Both the position numbers and the translations under genes were made by a program. Shown in pieces: positions 35,757-48,179 of a stretch of 64,000 nt of DNA. The notes beneath the pieces are model-generated. The model was not told the origin of the DNA. It saw only the letters and a list, made by a program, of their open reading frames with translations, and did no database searches. Where the stretch lies: contig CM064430.1 of the NCBI GenBank assembly GCA_032690845.1, positions 53,727,882 through 53,791,881 of the forward strand. Reading direction: 5' to 3'. The stretch's first letter is position 1, and every line of letters begins with the position of its first letter. This DNA comes from Eleusine coracana subsp. coracana. Taxonomy: Eukaryota; Streptophyta; Magnoliopsida; Poales; Poaceae.

Positions 35757-38700
35757 TCCGGGACCGGAAGCATCCACCTCCAACGGAAAACGAAGCTGAG
35801 AGATGGCACTAGCAGTCGTCTAAGCTGACGCTTTAGTAGCGCAGAGGAATAACATTACCCCTTCTCACTATCTTGTTCTAGGTTTGTTGCCAGGTCGGGA
35901 ATTAGCTGCTCGCGTAATGTATCAGTACTTGATCAAGGAATGGTTTGGTTTCGTTGTTAATTTTACTAATCAGTTCTACGGTATCAGTGTTCGTCGGTGA
36001 TCTTCGCTTGCCGACCGTGCCGTCCCGTACGTGTGCTGGCGGGTAGATCCAGGAATTCGATCCCAGGTAGATCGGGGGACCTCAGAATTCTATAGAGTAG
36101 TACAATGTTTGTTGCCAGCAGTCTGCCATATTCATTACTGCTACAGGATGATTAGAGGGAGAAAGTGATGCGAAGATGGTGTTGTCCCAGCTCTAAGCTC
36201 AAATTGGAACTAGTGCACATGATCTGGGAATCTTGCTCGTGTGTTAAGAATCGTAATGGTAAAGTTTTGGGCCTCATATATTGGGTGTATGCTACTTCTA
36301 GGAATATTTTTCGAGGGCACAAAATGATATACGCGTACGACGCCACAGCGTACGATAAAGCTTTCTCTATCTCGCTCGCATCCTGTATTTTCCGGTGCTG
36401 CTGCCCACGCCGTGACGTTAAGGACTGCTGGTTCCTTTTTCCACCAAAAAAAAAAGCTTCTTATTGTGCAGGCATACACGGAATTGAGGTTGGTTGTTCA
36501 GCAATGGCACAAACTCGTCCACGACAAATGTTCATCTAGCGTCCAGCTTTTGCCAGAAAACTGACATTTCGTGTTAATCCTTAATTCTTTCGTTGACATA
36601 ACCTATTGCCTGCTACAGAAACCAGGATGTTAGTTGCATAGCATTCCTCATACTTTTCACTCCATCCAGCGTTGCGAAATAATGCCAAGGGTATTGAGAC
36701 TGAGAGAGTGATCCAAAACACATAACCCGTACTTAGATCGTCGCCAACATAACTCATCACTATTTTGAAAAATGTTCTTCGTGGAGGGGGATAATTGATA
36801 AAAACTCATTCCCAAATGCACATTTCCAAATATCCCTCTTTCCAACTTTCTTTATAAAATATCCTAAACACTTTTAAAAAGTTTACAAAACATCCTAAAA
36901 ATACCAAATCAGCCTTTTAAGTTGCCACATCACATCATTTTTTTCCTGATAATGTGAAAAGATGATTTTGTCCCTTGGAATTAATGATGATTCAACCCGT
37001 GTCCGGATCGAGCTTGAGACGTGCACCTGCGTCTGGACCTGAGCGAACCTGTCGGAACCATGTGCACACCTGCATCCTGACCGCAAGGCGACGTGGCGGC
37101 ACCGATGAATCTGACCGTGCGCGTCGTCTCCGATGAACTCCGACGGCTTCGAGCAAGGTAGGTGGCTTGATTTCATCTTTCTTAACCCTAGGCATGGCCT
37201 CTATTCCCAACTTCCCCTTCCATGACTGTTGCATAACCCTAGGTTGCAGCAACGGTGGAGCTGCGGGACGACCATGACGAAGCTACAGGACATCGCCATA
37301 ACATCTGTTGATGAGCTTCCACTAGGTTTAGTCTCTATTTCTTCTCAATTTCAGTGAAATTGGGCCGAGTTCATGTAGTAGTTCACTCATTTCTATATCT
37401 TGATCTACTGAACATTGTTTCATGTGACAAAAGCTTCATTTTGGCGATTAATTTCTTGTGAATTGATGTTGATGGTAATTAAGTGGTGATGTTTGATTCC
37501 TGTAATTTTGGGATTATTTTTGTATGAATTGATGTTGATGGTAAATGAGTGGTGACAGAATAATTTCATTGAACAAGCAAAAATGTTGCATGTGATATTG
37601 TACTCAACCAAATTGAGACTGAGAGAGTGATCCAAAACACATAACCCTTACTTAGATCGTCGCCAACATAACTCATCATAACTAGTTTGAAAAAATGTTC
37701 TTCGTAGAGGTACACGTTCGCCTGATAGCAAATCCGCTAATGCTGTCACGCATATGCGACCTTTTTGTCCGAGGAAATGGATGCATTTGTCAAATGCCCG
37801 TTGTGGATGAAACGTGGAAAGTAGAGAGCGCGGTAGGAACGAACACAAGTGTTGTGTCATCTCTTTGCCCTTTCTAGCCATGCTCATCATGAGTTTCTCT
37901 TCTGTTTTCGTATAAATTCTGATTAGAAGTCCTAGAAGAATATTCCATCGGAACAAAGAAGTCATAGAAGTCCTTTAAGACTTCCTTTTGAATGCACAAT
38001 TGATTTGTGTGCCACACAAATTCGTGGAATTTTTTTCCTTTCCAAACACACCATAAGGCTGGATAATGCACATATGTCGTAGCATGATAGCTCCACTAAG
38101 ATTTAGCTAATAAGTACAAAGATCAGTTTATTAGAAGTCCTTAACACTATGATGCCTTCTTTTCACCTAACCCCAACTAACGATAAACTCAAAAAGTGTA
38201 GAAGCGGAGAAATGTGGAATAATATGGATCTGATAATCATTGTACGGTTTACCCATTTATATTTCCTGTTCCATTACTCGCCACACTCTTTCGGAGTACC
38301 ACTTGACTTCACTCGATTCTCATATGGTCCATGCCCTGCTGCTCATCCGAAAATCAACGCATGCTACTAGCCCACGCCTTGGACCGGGCAGACCAACCTT
38401 TCCTCCAGGACATGAACGTACCTTTCTGGCCCAACTGCCTCCTCGTCCTTATCTTTTGATCAAGACCAACAAATGACATGGATTAAGTGACGCCTCATCA
38501 GTGAGGACTGTTTGGTAATCGTTGAAGAATATAATGGGGGTCAGGTCCTTTTCCACGAAATCAACAGACTCAAGTCTGCAACAAACAAATGATGTGTGTA
38601 CTCGAACTCAACTTTCGTGTTGCAGAAGGTTTGCTTTGGAGTCACTGAACCATCTACCGAGATTGTCTTCAAGTCTTCCTCAATTTAAAAAATACGAAAG

Positions 38701-39682
38701 AAATTAAGCTTGAAAATGTATCATACACGTAGCACAAGCAATTGACTAAAGTTCGTCTACTTTAATTTGCCAGTTAGATATGCTTCATACACGAACACGA
38801 ACGCGTCATGCTCCTGCCGTCCACGCTCGGGACCTACAGGATATCCTCCTTGGATATTCTTCTGCATCTCATGTTTGCTCGTTTAAGAGTTGAACTGTAG
38901 CAGGGCCGCTTCAACTGATCAAATTCCGCGAGCTTAATATGCTCGGACTCGGACTACCCGTGCAGGACCGAAAGGGGGCGAAAAGGCATCCTAAGAATCG
39001 AGAACAGTGAAAGTTCGATCCCATTCGCTTGAATTTTAAATCACTGAGATACGAACAAATCCAAACTCCAAACAAGGTAAAATCACGTTCTGGTTCACGT
39101 GGAAAGGCGAGAGTAGCCGTGGATCTACGCGGACTCGTCCCAGCAAGGGATCACTGTGGCGCTGAATCCAAGGTGGATCACAGAGTTGGTGCGCACAGAA
39201 AGGCTGCAGAAAAAATAAAAAGCAAAGGCGGAGCAGGCGAGAACGAGACAGCGAGGACGGGAGCGGCGCACAGGCTGCACTGGAAGAAGCGTCGCGAAGC
39301 GCGACCGGCCTCGTCTCGTTCGTCCTCACCGGTGGATAGGGGATCTCGGCCTCGTGGTCGCCCGTGCCCAGCACCCCACCCCGACCGCCGCGCGCGCATC
39401 ACGAGCTCGAGCCGGAGCCTGAGCCCAAGTCCTCGCTCGCCGCGCCCGCGCTAGCCGAGTCCGATCGCGCCCGCCCCCTGCGGGGAGGAGGAAAGGGAGG
39501 AGGAGGAGGGGCCCATCAGGGCCTCTCTCAGGGCGGGCCTCGTGGCGTTCCTGCGGGGCTGCTTCTCGTTCGGGTCGGCGGGGCGGAGGCGGCCCAAGCC
39601 CTCGCCCCTGCCCTCCCCGCCGCGCTTGCCCTCCACCTCGGCAGCTGCGGCAGCGGCCGCGGCCGCGGACGAGGCGAGCAAA
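35757..39682. other. Intergenic region between the C2 and MO25 genes
   Basis: The C2 3' UTR occupies the first few hundred bases. The rest is AT-rich apart from the GC-rich MO25 leader (39200-39682). It contains one pair of direct repeats of about 97 bp (36693-36787 and 37612-37710). Minus-strand frames at 37650-38040 read like broken protein (for example FLPRSLLSTFHPQRAF) but match nothing I recognise. Confidence 0.5.
36693..37710. repeat. Direct repeats of about 97 bp flanking 824 bp
   Basis: Units 36693-36787 and 37612-37710 share ATTGAGACTGAGAGAGTGAT through to TGTTCTTCGT with few differences, including a 4-base indel. The intervening 36788-37611 is AT-rich at its ends and contains a further short internal duplication (GAATTGATGTTGATGG at about 37458 and 37527). 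Confidence 0.8.
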
Positions 39683-42600
39683 ATGAAGGGCCTCTTCAAG
39701 TCGAAGCCGCGGACGCCCGCCGACGTCGTGCGGCAGACGCGCGAGCTCCTCGTCTACATCGACCTCAACTCCGGCCCCCGCAGCGGCGACGCCAAGCGGG
39801 AGGAGAAGGTGAGATCGGAATCTGGCCTCTCTTTTTAGTGTTTTTCGTGGCTTCGATTCCCCATTCCTGGCTGCGAGGTCTGTCCTGATCGCGATCGAAG
39901 GAGCTATTTGCTTGATTTTTTATCCGTACCCTTGAATTCGGTTAATTTCGTCGCTGATGGAAGTGATGCTATCAGCTAGAGCAGTGATATTAGGCAATGC
40001 TATTTACTTTTGCTTGCAATTTATGAGTACATAATACGACTTCATGAGTTTACTCGGTTTTGATTAATGACTGCATTGCTCATGGGGCTCCGGGAGATAA
40101 GTTATCACTGATGGAAGTGATGCTGGCAGCTAGGGCAGTGATTTTACTTTTACTTGCAATTTCTCAGTAATACTACTTAATGAGATTACTTGGTTCTGAT
40201 TCATGACTGCATTGCTCATGGGGCTCTGGGCGTTTGAGCATATCTAAAATACTTAATTATGGTAATAGTTTGTGCAGAGATGAATATTTGGTTATCTAGG
40301 TGGTGGCTTGTCATCACAGCTTATTGTAGAGATACTAGTTATTATGAACGTTGTTGCACTAAAGTAAGAAAGTTATGCTGAAGTTGTGACAAGCCAAACA
40401 CAACAAAACTAATTATAACACTATAAAACCTTTAAATACTTGTTGAGGCCTATGGTTTAAAGAAAACAGTATGTCATATTCAAGGAAAAAAAAAGAAAAA
40501 ACAGTATCCAAAATATATACTCACTATCACATATTGAAACGAGTTCTTATTGAGACTAGTTTTGTGCAGATGGCAGAGCTAAGCAGAAATATCAGGGAAC
40601 TGAAGTCAATCCTTTATGGAAACGGTGAACAAGAGCCTGTAACTGAAGCTTGTGTACAATTGACCCAAGAATTCTTCCGGGAAAACACTTTACGACTATT
40701 GATTATTTGTCTTCCAAAACTAAATTTGGAGGTTTGTGCAACTTGAATTTTGGTGATGTATGTACATTGACAGCACCGCCGTAAACACATGACAAATTAG
40801 TTAACGAACATACCTCTACTATGGATTGTTGCAGACTAGGAAAGATGCTACTCAAGTTGTAGCAAACTTGCAGAGACAACAAGTATCTTCAAGGATAGTT
40901 GCGTCTGAGTACCTAGAGTCAAATAAAGATCTCTTGGACATTTTAATCTCTGGGTAAGATTGATGTCTTATTGAAAATCACTACTGATGTCTGTTTCTTG
41001 TTATTTCTGTTCTGCGTATCTTGTTAGTTTAGCCCCGTTAATGCTACCCATATGACCAATTGACTACTTGCTCTGTATTTCAGCATTTCTCCACTTGGCT
41101 CTTGATTATGGTACTATTTGAATGCTAAAGTAAATATGGGCGTCGAAATGAGATCACTAAGCTGTAGTTTTTTTCTTTTCTTTTCTGTAAACTGTAAAAC
41201 AAGATGCATTTTCTTCTGTTGAATCCAATATTTTATTTGTTTCATTACCCACACACAATTTGTCTCAGCTTCTGATCGTTTAAAGTATGCCTACCAACAA
41301 TTGTTTCTGATCTGGAAATTAACTATTAGTGAATATATGCTCCAGTTTCATATGACTACTCTTTGTGATCATGTGTGGTCTTTAGCCACACCCCACCAAA
41401 TCGGAACGGGATCCACTGACATACGTCTGTGGGACATCGGTCACTGCATGTGGGCCATGCGTGGCCGCTGGCCCACTTGTCAGTGATGGTAACACATGTC
41501 AGTGGATCCGGTTCCCACCAAATCACCCCCAGCACACACGCGCATGTGTGTGCATACAGCTAGATACTTTTGTTTTTTTTTTCCCGAAATCCTGCAGGAA
41601 TTAAATTAATTCCTGTGAAATTCCTGCATTCCAAAAGGGGCCTTACCCTTCCACTCAACACTATCAATTCCATTGTAGGAGGGATTAAAGTGCTGAGTCT
41701 GTTCGTACTGTAAGCAGTGGCAAAGCTAGATTAAAATCCAAGGTGGTGCCATGTAGTGGACAATTAAATTTAAAGAACAAATTCATGGTCAAAACAAGCT
41801 TATTAGTAGCAAGATCTTACCTCTACGTAGCTTCGCCAGTGCACGTAAGGTTACATACTAAATCAGCAGTACATGTGCAGAGGTGAGAGGGGGGGGGGGG
41901 GATCACTATATATTGTGGCAGCACATCAGATTTAATTACCTCTATAAGCTTCCATTTTATTAATTACTTGCTCCTTCAATATGTATTTCATACAGGTATG
42001 AAAATATGGACATTGCTTTACATTATGGTGCAATGTTGAGGGAGTGTATTCGGCACCAAAGCATTGCAAGGTGACAACTACTAGATTGAAATGCTGATGC
42101 ATACTTTACTACACTATTTGTCTTGTCACACCTCAATGATGAAAACATCGCATCAGTCATGTCATAAGAAAAATGGTCATACTATGAAATGCTCACGCAA
42201 GAACAGTGTAAGAAGCCCTCCTAAACCCATACATTTCTAATTAGGCATGAGTGCATGACATTGAGCCATCCTAGCACCATTCCCTAAGTACCATACTGAG
42301 CTGTTCTAGCACCATAATAGTTGACACAGTAGTTGTTTTGGAATTTTAGGTCATGAATGAAAAGTTAGCAATGTATATAGCAGCACCAATGTACTGATTA
42401 CCTGAATTGTAATTGTGTTATCTTTTGTATACAAAATCCAAATTTTGTTCAAGTTTTTTTTTCTTAGTCTGATATAAGTCAGCTGGCATCCCTTTTGATG
42501 GTGTGCATATTAATTCCAAGGACCAAGGTCCTTTATGCATTTAAAATTACTTGAAATTTTGGCAAGGTTCAGTAGTATGGTTTTGATGCTCTATTCATCC

Positions 42601-45600
42601 TAGAATATTATAGGATATTGAAAGAAAATAATACCTTCAGTAATGATCTAGGCCCAAGGTAGATATCCATCTGTAGCATTCAAATGTCATAAAACTTTGA
42701 ACATTCCATAGTATCTATTAGTGGAAGTGGTTCTGTCTTTATAATATTTGTTCATTGACAGGTATGTTTTAGAGTCTGAACACATGAAGAAGTTCTTCGA
42801 CTATATACAACTACCAAATTTTGACATTGCTTCTGATGCTTCTGCTACCTTTAAGGTGAATTGCTTTGTTCTCTTGTCTTTTAAAAAACTGATTCGAGCA
42901 ATGCATATTTTCTTCTCAGATGCTAATGTACATATCACCATTGTTCTATTTGGCACCTTTAGCTTGTTCCACTACAATTGGCAATTGAGATTTTTTTTAT
43001 TGAATCAATTATCTCCCAACATAACTTTAACAACAATGTGAAAGGCTTATGGAGCAAAACCAGTGCTTATTTACATGCCATGACTTGCTGCTACTCTTTT
43101 AGATTGTTGGATTTTCTTGCTTTGTACTTCAAACTTCTGTTTAAGACCCAGGGCAAAAATGACAAAAAGATCAATCGCGTCAAAAAACAATGAAAAGATC
43201 AAGCTGGTTTTGCTACACTGAAACCCGATTAAGACTTCTATAAGTACTTCTGTAGCTGAAAAGAGTTAATTGATGTGATTACAATACTGTCTTGAAATGC
43301 AAGTATGCACATGCTTTGAATCATTGATTAATATTATATTGCCGTTAACAGGAACTATTAACAAGGCATAAAGCAACCGTGGCTGAATTTCTCTCCAAGA
43401 ATTATGATTGGGTCAGTATTTTTAACTTGAGACAATTACTGTGAATTTTTATTATTTAATAACTGGATGTTGTATCTGTCTTGCCTTTATGTATGTTCAT
43501 TCATTATTATGGCTTAATTAGCACCATGATCTTTGCAGGGTATTTTAATTTCTAATCTTAATCCTTTTTCTTTCTTTTCTTTTCTTTTTAGTTCTTTCAA
43601 GAATTCAACTCTAGGTTGTTATCATCAACCAACTACATAACGAAAAGACAAGCTATCAAGGTACTATGATTCTCTAATGACTCATTTCATCTGCACCCTT
43701 TGTCTGTTGTCTGTGGACTGAAATCTTAAAAAGCTTAATAGAAAAGTGTTAGCAAAGTTGTAGGTTTGTACAATGAGCACACAAAGTTGTAGTTTTCTGT
43801 AACAACAAAGCTTTTTAGTCCCAAGCAAGTTGGAGTAGTCTAGAGTTGTAGCTTTTGCAACTGTTGTCAAAATAGTTGTATGTTTCTGAAATTTACTCTT
43901 AATAAAACAAAAGAACTCTTTGGAGCATGTGTAATGTGAAGCTTGAATGATCAAGTAGCTTGCTATGCTAATGAACTTTTCTGAAGTTTTTCATTAGAAG
44001 AGAAACCTATGTCTTCATTGATAGCTTTCTGCATCTGTGCTATTCTTATGATATGTTGTTATGAATATTTTCAAGGTCCTCTATACATTGTTTATGAGCC
44101 AAGATTCTCATGGTAATGTGCTTTTCCTTTCAGCTGTTGGGAGACATGCTGCTGGATAGATCAAATTCCGCTGTCATGATGCGCTATGTTAGTTCAAAAG
44201 ACAATCTAATGATTCTGATGAATCTTTTAAGGGTCAGTTTTCTTCACTTCACTTGTAACAACTTTTGATATTGCGGTTTATTTGATCTTCTTCTCTAGCT
44301 TTGTAACGGATGCTAGAAAGGTTATTATATATAGCTGAAAATTGGACCTAGTCCAGTTGGTTCAGGCCAGGGTATGGATGTACACCCTAACCACCTAAGT
44401 TTGGGTACCTTTCAATGCAAATCTGAATTCTTATTTCTTCTAAATGAAGAGCCACTTAGTTTGGTTGAGTTTTTTTTTTTGGTGTGTGTAGTTGAAACTT
44501 GAACTTGTTCTGTCTTTATTTTATATTTGCTAATATTTTGAAACCGAGCTTTGGTGTGGGACTGGTACTGCATGAATGACCCAGATACAGTGGTGGACCT
44601 AGGAATTTTTCGTTGGGTGTGCATGTAAAAGAAATTAACCACAAATTAAGTAGAGAATGATAAAAAAAAACACAAAATTGGTCACTTGCTATAAATATTT
44701 TGAGTGACAAAAGATCACCACAATACTAAAATACTAGCTTCATTACTTTGCACTTTCTTATGGTCATGAACGATTCGTGCATTATAGTGTATATACATAT
44801 AATCTCTCCCTTCGCCCCTCACTTGATTAGAAGAAATCGATATGAAATAACTACGTAAACAAATAGTGTAGTAATCGAGAGATTAGTTCGATCAGTGATT
44901 ACTATTTGATTAACAGATAAGGATTTAATCCTGTTGAGCTTCCGTATCGCCTGCTGCGTCGCTTATTAGACCGTAGAGTCAATCATCATCAAGACATCGA
45001 GAAAAAGTAAGAAGCAGATAAGCGATAGCAATCACACATAAGGCCGCATCGCCGAGTTCTGTAGTTCGAGCCACCGAGCAGCACCCGCCACCGTTGACAG
45101 AAGATGAAACTATCACATTTCTTCATTCAATCGATCGTGTACTGTCTCTTACGGCTGGGCTTTGGGGTTAATTATGGATTAGTAAAAAATATGAAGGCCA
45201 AAACCCAGGGTAGTCCGTGGCCCACCTGGACTACCCCTTGGGTCTGCCACTGCCCAGATAAACACATTGTTCTCAACACATAACTACAAGCCTCCTAGTA
45301 TAAAAGTGCTTATTTGGGTACCTTTCAATGCAAATCTGAATGCTTATTTCTTCTAAATGAAGAGCCACCTAGTTTGGTTGAATTTTTTATTTTTTATTTA
45401 TTTTTTATTGTTGTTGTTGTTGTTGTTGAAACTTGAACTTGTTCTGTCTTTATTTTATATTTGCTAATATTATGAAACCAAGCTTTGGTGTGGGACTGGT
45501 ACTGCATGAATGACCCATGGATTAACTTGATGAACATGATGCTCTCGACACATAACTACAAGCCTCCTAGTATAAAAGTGCTGCCAGTTATCTTCTGATC

Positions 45601-47833
45601 TGTTTCAGAAATCAATCTACGCTGTCCCTATGTATGAAAGTGCGACAGGCTGCCCGCTTCACCACCGCAAGAGCCACAAGGCTAGCGTGGGCTGCTGTGG
45701 CAAGCCTGCCAAACGCCAGTGTGAGCTTGCGACAGTTTGCGGCGCCCACCAGCCCACTTCGTAGCAAGACAATCGTGAATTGCTGCAGGACAGAGACAAC
45801 ACAGGCTAATAACACTAGTCCATATCAAAGAGTTTTCATGACTGAGGCATTACTGGTAGTTTTCATGACGCTGCCAAACTTTTTAATGATTTGGTAACAA
45901 TTATAAGAGAGAATTTGCTAATGTTTTGGAAAAAAAATGAAGAATTGCTAATGTGAGTAACCAGTTTAGTGCAAATGAGTGATTCTTCAGAAGAATAATT
46001 ACAGAAGAGCCGACATCTATGTGCAAACATTAAAAAAATATCACCTGAAATTTTAAATCAAAACTGTATCCTCAGTTTGCAGTTTCAAAGCTCTGTAGAA
46101 ACTCAGTTAGCTACTTAGCAGCAGGATTTTTTGGCAAATGGCAAGAAAACCTAAATATTCGCGTAGCAGGATCCAATGGCTTTGGCAAATGGCATGGAAA
46201 TCTAAATCAGAAGCATGGTACAATGGTGTTGATGTGTAGAACTGCTACTTGCTCACCTGCGAATAGGCCTGGGTGTTCGGTTCTACCCGAACTATCGGTT
46301 TGGTCAGTTTGGTTTTTTAGATCTTCGGTTCTCTAAAATCAATACCCAAAATGAGGAAAGTTATATTGATACCTGAAAAGTTTGGGTACCAAAATTTCGG
46401 TTCAGTTTTCGGTTCTACCCAAAGTATCGAATTTTTGTAACATGCCAGTTAGTTTCAACATATTTTAGTGGCATTCAGAATTTTACACTGAAATAATTCA
46501 CATTTATTATCAAATATATACGTGTCCTATTTGCATTGATAATATTTCCCTGTTGCATGTATGCATTATTTGATTCAATCACACATGCTCATGCATCTGT
46601 GTAGGACAAATGTGTGGAGAAGGTAGAAAGTTTGTGCTTGTTCGGTTATTTGGGTAATTTGGTTACCTGAAGATGCTATCTGAACCTAAGAAAAATATTT
46701 CAGTTCTCCAAGTTCACTATCCAAAAATTGTCCGAGGTTCTTTCGGTCTCGGTTTCGGTTCGTTTGGTTTGGGTCTTTGTATCTCGGTTTTTGTTTCCAG
46801 CCCTACGTGCAAACAGTTACAAATTGCTACAGCCCAATTTGAGGGAACCCAAGAAATTACTTGAGTAGCACAAGCAGAGGAATCTGCAGATGGAACTAGA
46901 TATGGCAGCTAAGATAGACCATAGTGGTCATACTTGAAGACACATGGGCCATCAGAGGTAGGTTTCGAGGATGGTGAGAGGAAGTGTTGGTAGGCATGTG
47001 AGTCATAGGGATGGCGGAGGATTGAGCACGGATGTCGAGGGTGGTGCCGGATGCAACAACGACTGGAGGTGACTGTGATGGCAATGGACGCTCGTTATCC
47101 CATTGCAGCCGCCTCCACACATTGTTGTGGGTTTGTGTGGCACTGTTGGATTTTGCAGGCTTGCCGCGTGCAGCCGCTTCGTTGAAGTGTGCTGTGAAAC
47201 AGTTCGATGCAGCCTCACAGCATGGGCTTGCTCAGTTGGTTAGCGGTGCAGCCCGCACCACTTTCATATGTAGTTTTCCCCATAACATTATACACATTTT
47301 GATATCATAGTTGAACCATTCTGCTATTCACCTGTCCCTTGTGCTGTTGCTTTTAATGCTATTGTCTTTTCCCGTTCAAGCTATTCTTACTATTCTTCTT
47401 ATATTCTTACTACTTTCAGGATTCAAGTAAGAATATTCAAATTGAAGCGTTTCATGTATTCAAGGTAAGTGCGACATTTGTGAATTGTGATAATATTTTT
47501 GCTTACAAAAGTTTGCTTATTGATTACTGTATGACTTTGCATTTCAGTTGTTTGCTGCGAATAAAAACAAACCGCCTGAGGTTGTCAACATATTAGTTAC
47601 AAATAGAAGCAAGCTCCTTCGGTTTTTTGCTGGATTCAAAATTGACAAAGGTATCATGCTTGCCCTCTTCGTTTGACTAGCTGTCTCGATGTTTATCGAA
47701 TTCCGTCATTCTCATTTACTCTGCGGATATAAATTACCACCGTAATAACTGACATTGCTAATATGCTTTATCAGAAGATGAGCAGTTTGAGGCGGACAAG
47801 GAGCAGGTGATAAAAGAAATATCTGGACTTTGA
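39683..47833 (+). CDS. MO25: MO25/CAB39-like scaffold protein
   Basis: Eleven exons: 39683-39808, 40570-40731, 40835-40953, 41996-42070, 42762-42855, 43352-43411, 43592-43660, 44134-44232, 47420-47464, 47548-47650 and 47775-47833. All have GT-AG borders and compatible phases, giving 336 aa, the usual MO25 length. Recognisable blocks are the N-terminal MKGLFKSKPRTPADVVRQTR, SRIVASEYLESN, YENMDIALHYGAMLRECIRH, ADFLSKNYDW-like VAEFLSKNYDW, FFQEFNSRLLSSTNYITKRQ, LLGDMLLDRSNSAVMMRYV, IQIEAFHVFKLFAANKNKP and the C-terminal EDEQFEADKEQVIKEI. MO25 is a helical-repeat scaffold that binds STRAD/GCK-type kinases; plant homologues work with such kinases in morphogenesis and cell division. ATG 39683 is used because the in-frame extension upstream (to 39542) starts with GTG and is low-complexity. 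Only the first exon is GC-rich. Intron 8 (3187 bp) is swollen by transposons. Confidence 0.95.
41403..41520. repeat. Long imperfect hairpin in MO25 intron 3
   Basis: GGATCCACTGACAT (41409-41422) is perfectly complementary to ATGTCAGTGGATCC (41496-41509), and pairing continues imperfectly inwards to GTGGGCC/GGCCCAC. The arms are about 50 nt. It resembles the fold-back end of a small Mutator-type MITE; a small-RNA precursor is possible but unproven. Confidence 0.7.
41715..41842. mobile_element. Possible short hAT-like MITE
   Basis: CAGTGGCAAAGCTA at the left is mirrored by TAGCTTCGCCAGTG at the right, the type of terminal repeat seen in grass hAT MITEs. Flanking 8-mers match only partly, so the call is tentative. 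Confidence 0.4.
44400..45582. repeat. Tandem duplication, first copy split by a transposon
   Basis: Copy A is 44400-44587 plus 45261-45312, and copy B is 45313-45582. Both start TTTGGGTACCTTTCAATGC and end CTCCTAGTATAAAAGTGCT. Copy B differs by an expanded TTG/T tract and a short insert before its end. Confidence 0.85.
44588..45252. mobile_element. Non-autonomous hAT element with perfect 8-bp target duplication
   Basis: The 665-bp element starts CAGTGGTGGACCTAGG and ends with the near reverse complement (reverse complement of the right end reads CAGTGGCAGACCCAAGG). It is flanked on both sides by CCCAGATA (44580-44587 and 45253-45260). Eight-base duplications with CAGTG-type ends are diagnostic of hAT transposons. 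No transposase ORF is present. It sits inside copy A of the tandem duplication. Confidence 0.88.
46264..46805. mobile_element. hAT-like MITE
   Basis: The left end TAGGCCTGGGTGTTCGG is paired with a right end whose reverse complement reads TAGGGCTGGAAACAAAAAC. The subterminal zones are rich in CGGTT motifs on both sides. Flanking 8-mers CCTGCGAA and CGTGCAAA agree at 6 of 8 positions, as for an aged hAT target duplication. Confidence 0.65.
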
Positions 47834-48179
47834 ATATATCTGAGGATGCACATGTACTTAATCATTGTGAGAGAGGATATTTCTCTTGGTAAGGAAGGGC
47901 ATGGGTAATAATAAATGCACCTTTGTATTATTCTATTGGATCTAGCGCAAGAATATGGGTGTGTTTGGTTTCAGGTCAAAGTTCTAACCAAGACATGTTC
48001 ATGCATTACATATGCACATATTAGCCATAGCCTAAATCCTATATGTAAAAGAATATTTACATCCATCCGATCCTTCATCTGGACCCATAGCCTAACTGCC
48101 TAATCATATTAACCATCACTTGACATGCTAAGCAAAAGAACAATAAACCCAACAGTGCATTGTTTATAGGTTACATCAT

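Larger units (their letters stand above)
44233..47419 (+). other. MO25 intron 8, expanded by mobile DNA
   Basis: This intron is 3187 bp, against 103 to 1042 bp for the other introns of the gene. It contains a tandem duplication split by a hAT element (44400-45582) and a hAT-like MITE (46264-46805). Moderately GC-rich non-coding pieces lie at 45610-45800 and 46960-47260. Splice sites are intact (AGG|GTCAGT and TTTCAG|GATTC). Confidence 0.8.

Noticed and set aside
34377..35783. 468-aa ORF antisense to the C2 gene
   Set aside because: It is a mirror of the GC-rich sense exon, with Arg/His/Leu/Gly-rich low-complexity translation and no domain. The same explains antisense ORFs over the kinase (2740-3474), NPH3 (9044-10078) and armadillo (24527-25636) exons.
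39542..39682. N-terminal extension of the MO25 reading frame
   Set aside because: The upstream start is GTG, the sequence is Ala/Pro low-complexity, and known MO25 proteins begin at the MKGLFK-type start found at 39683.
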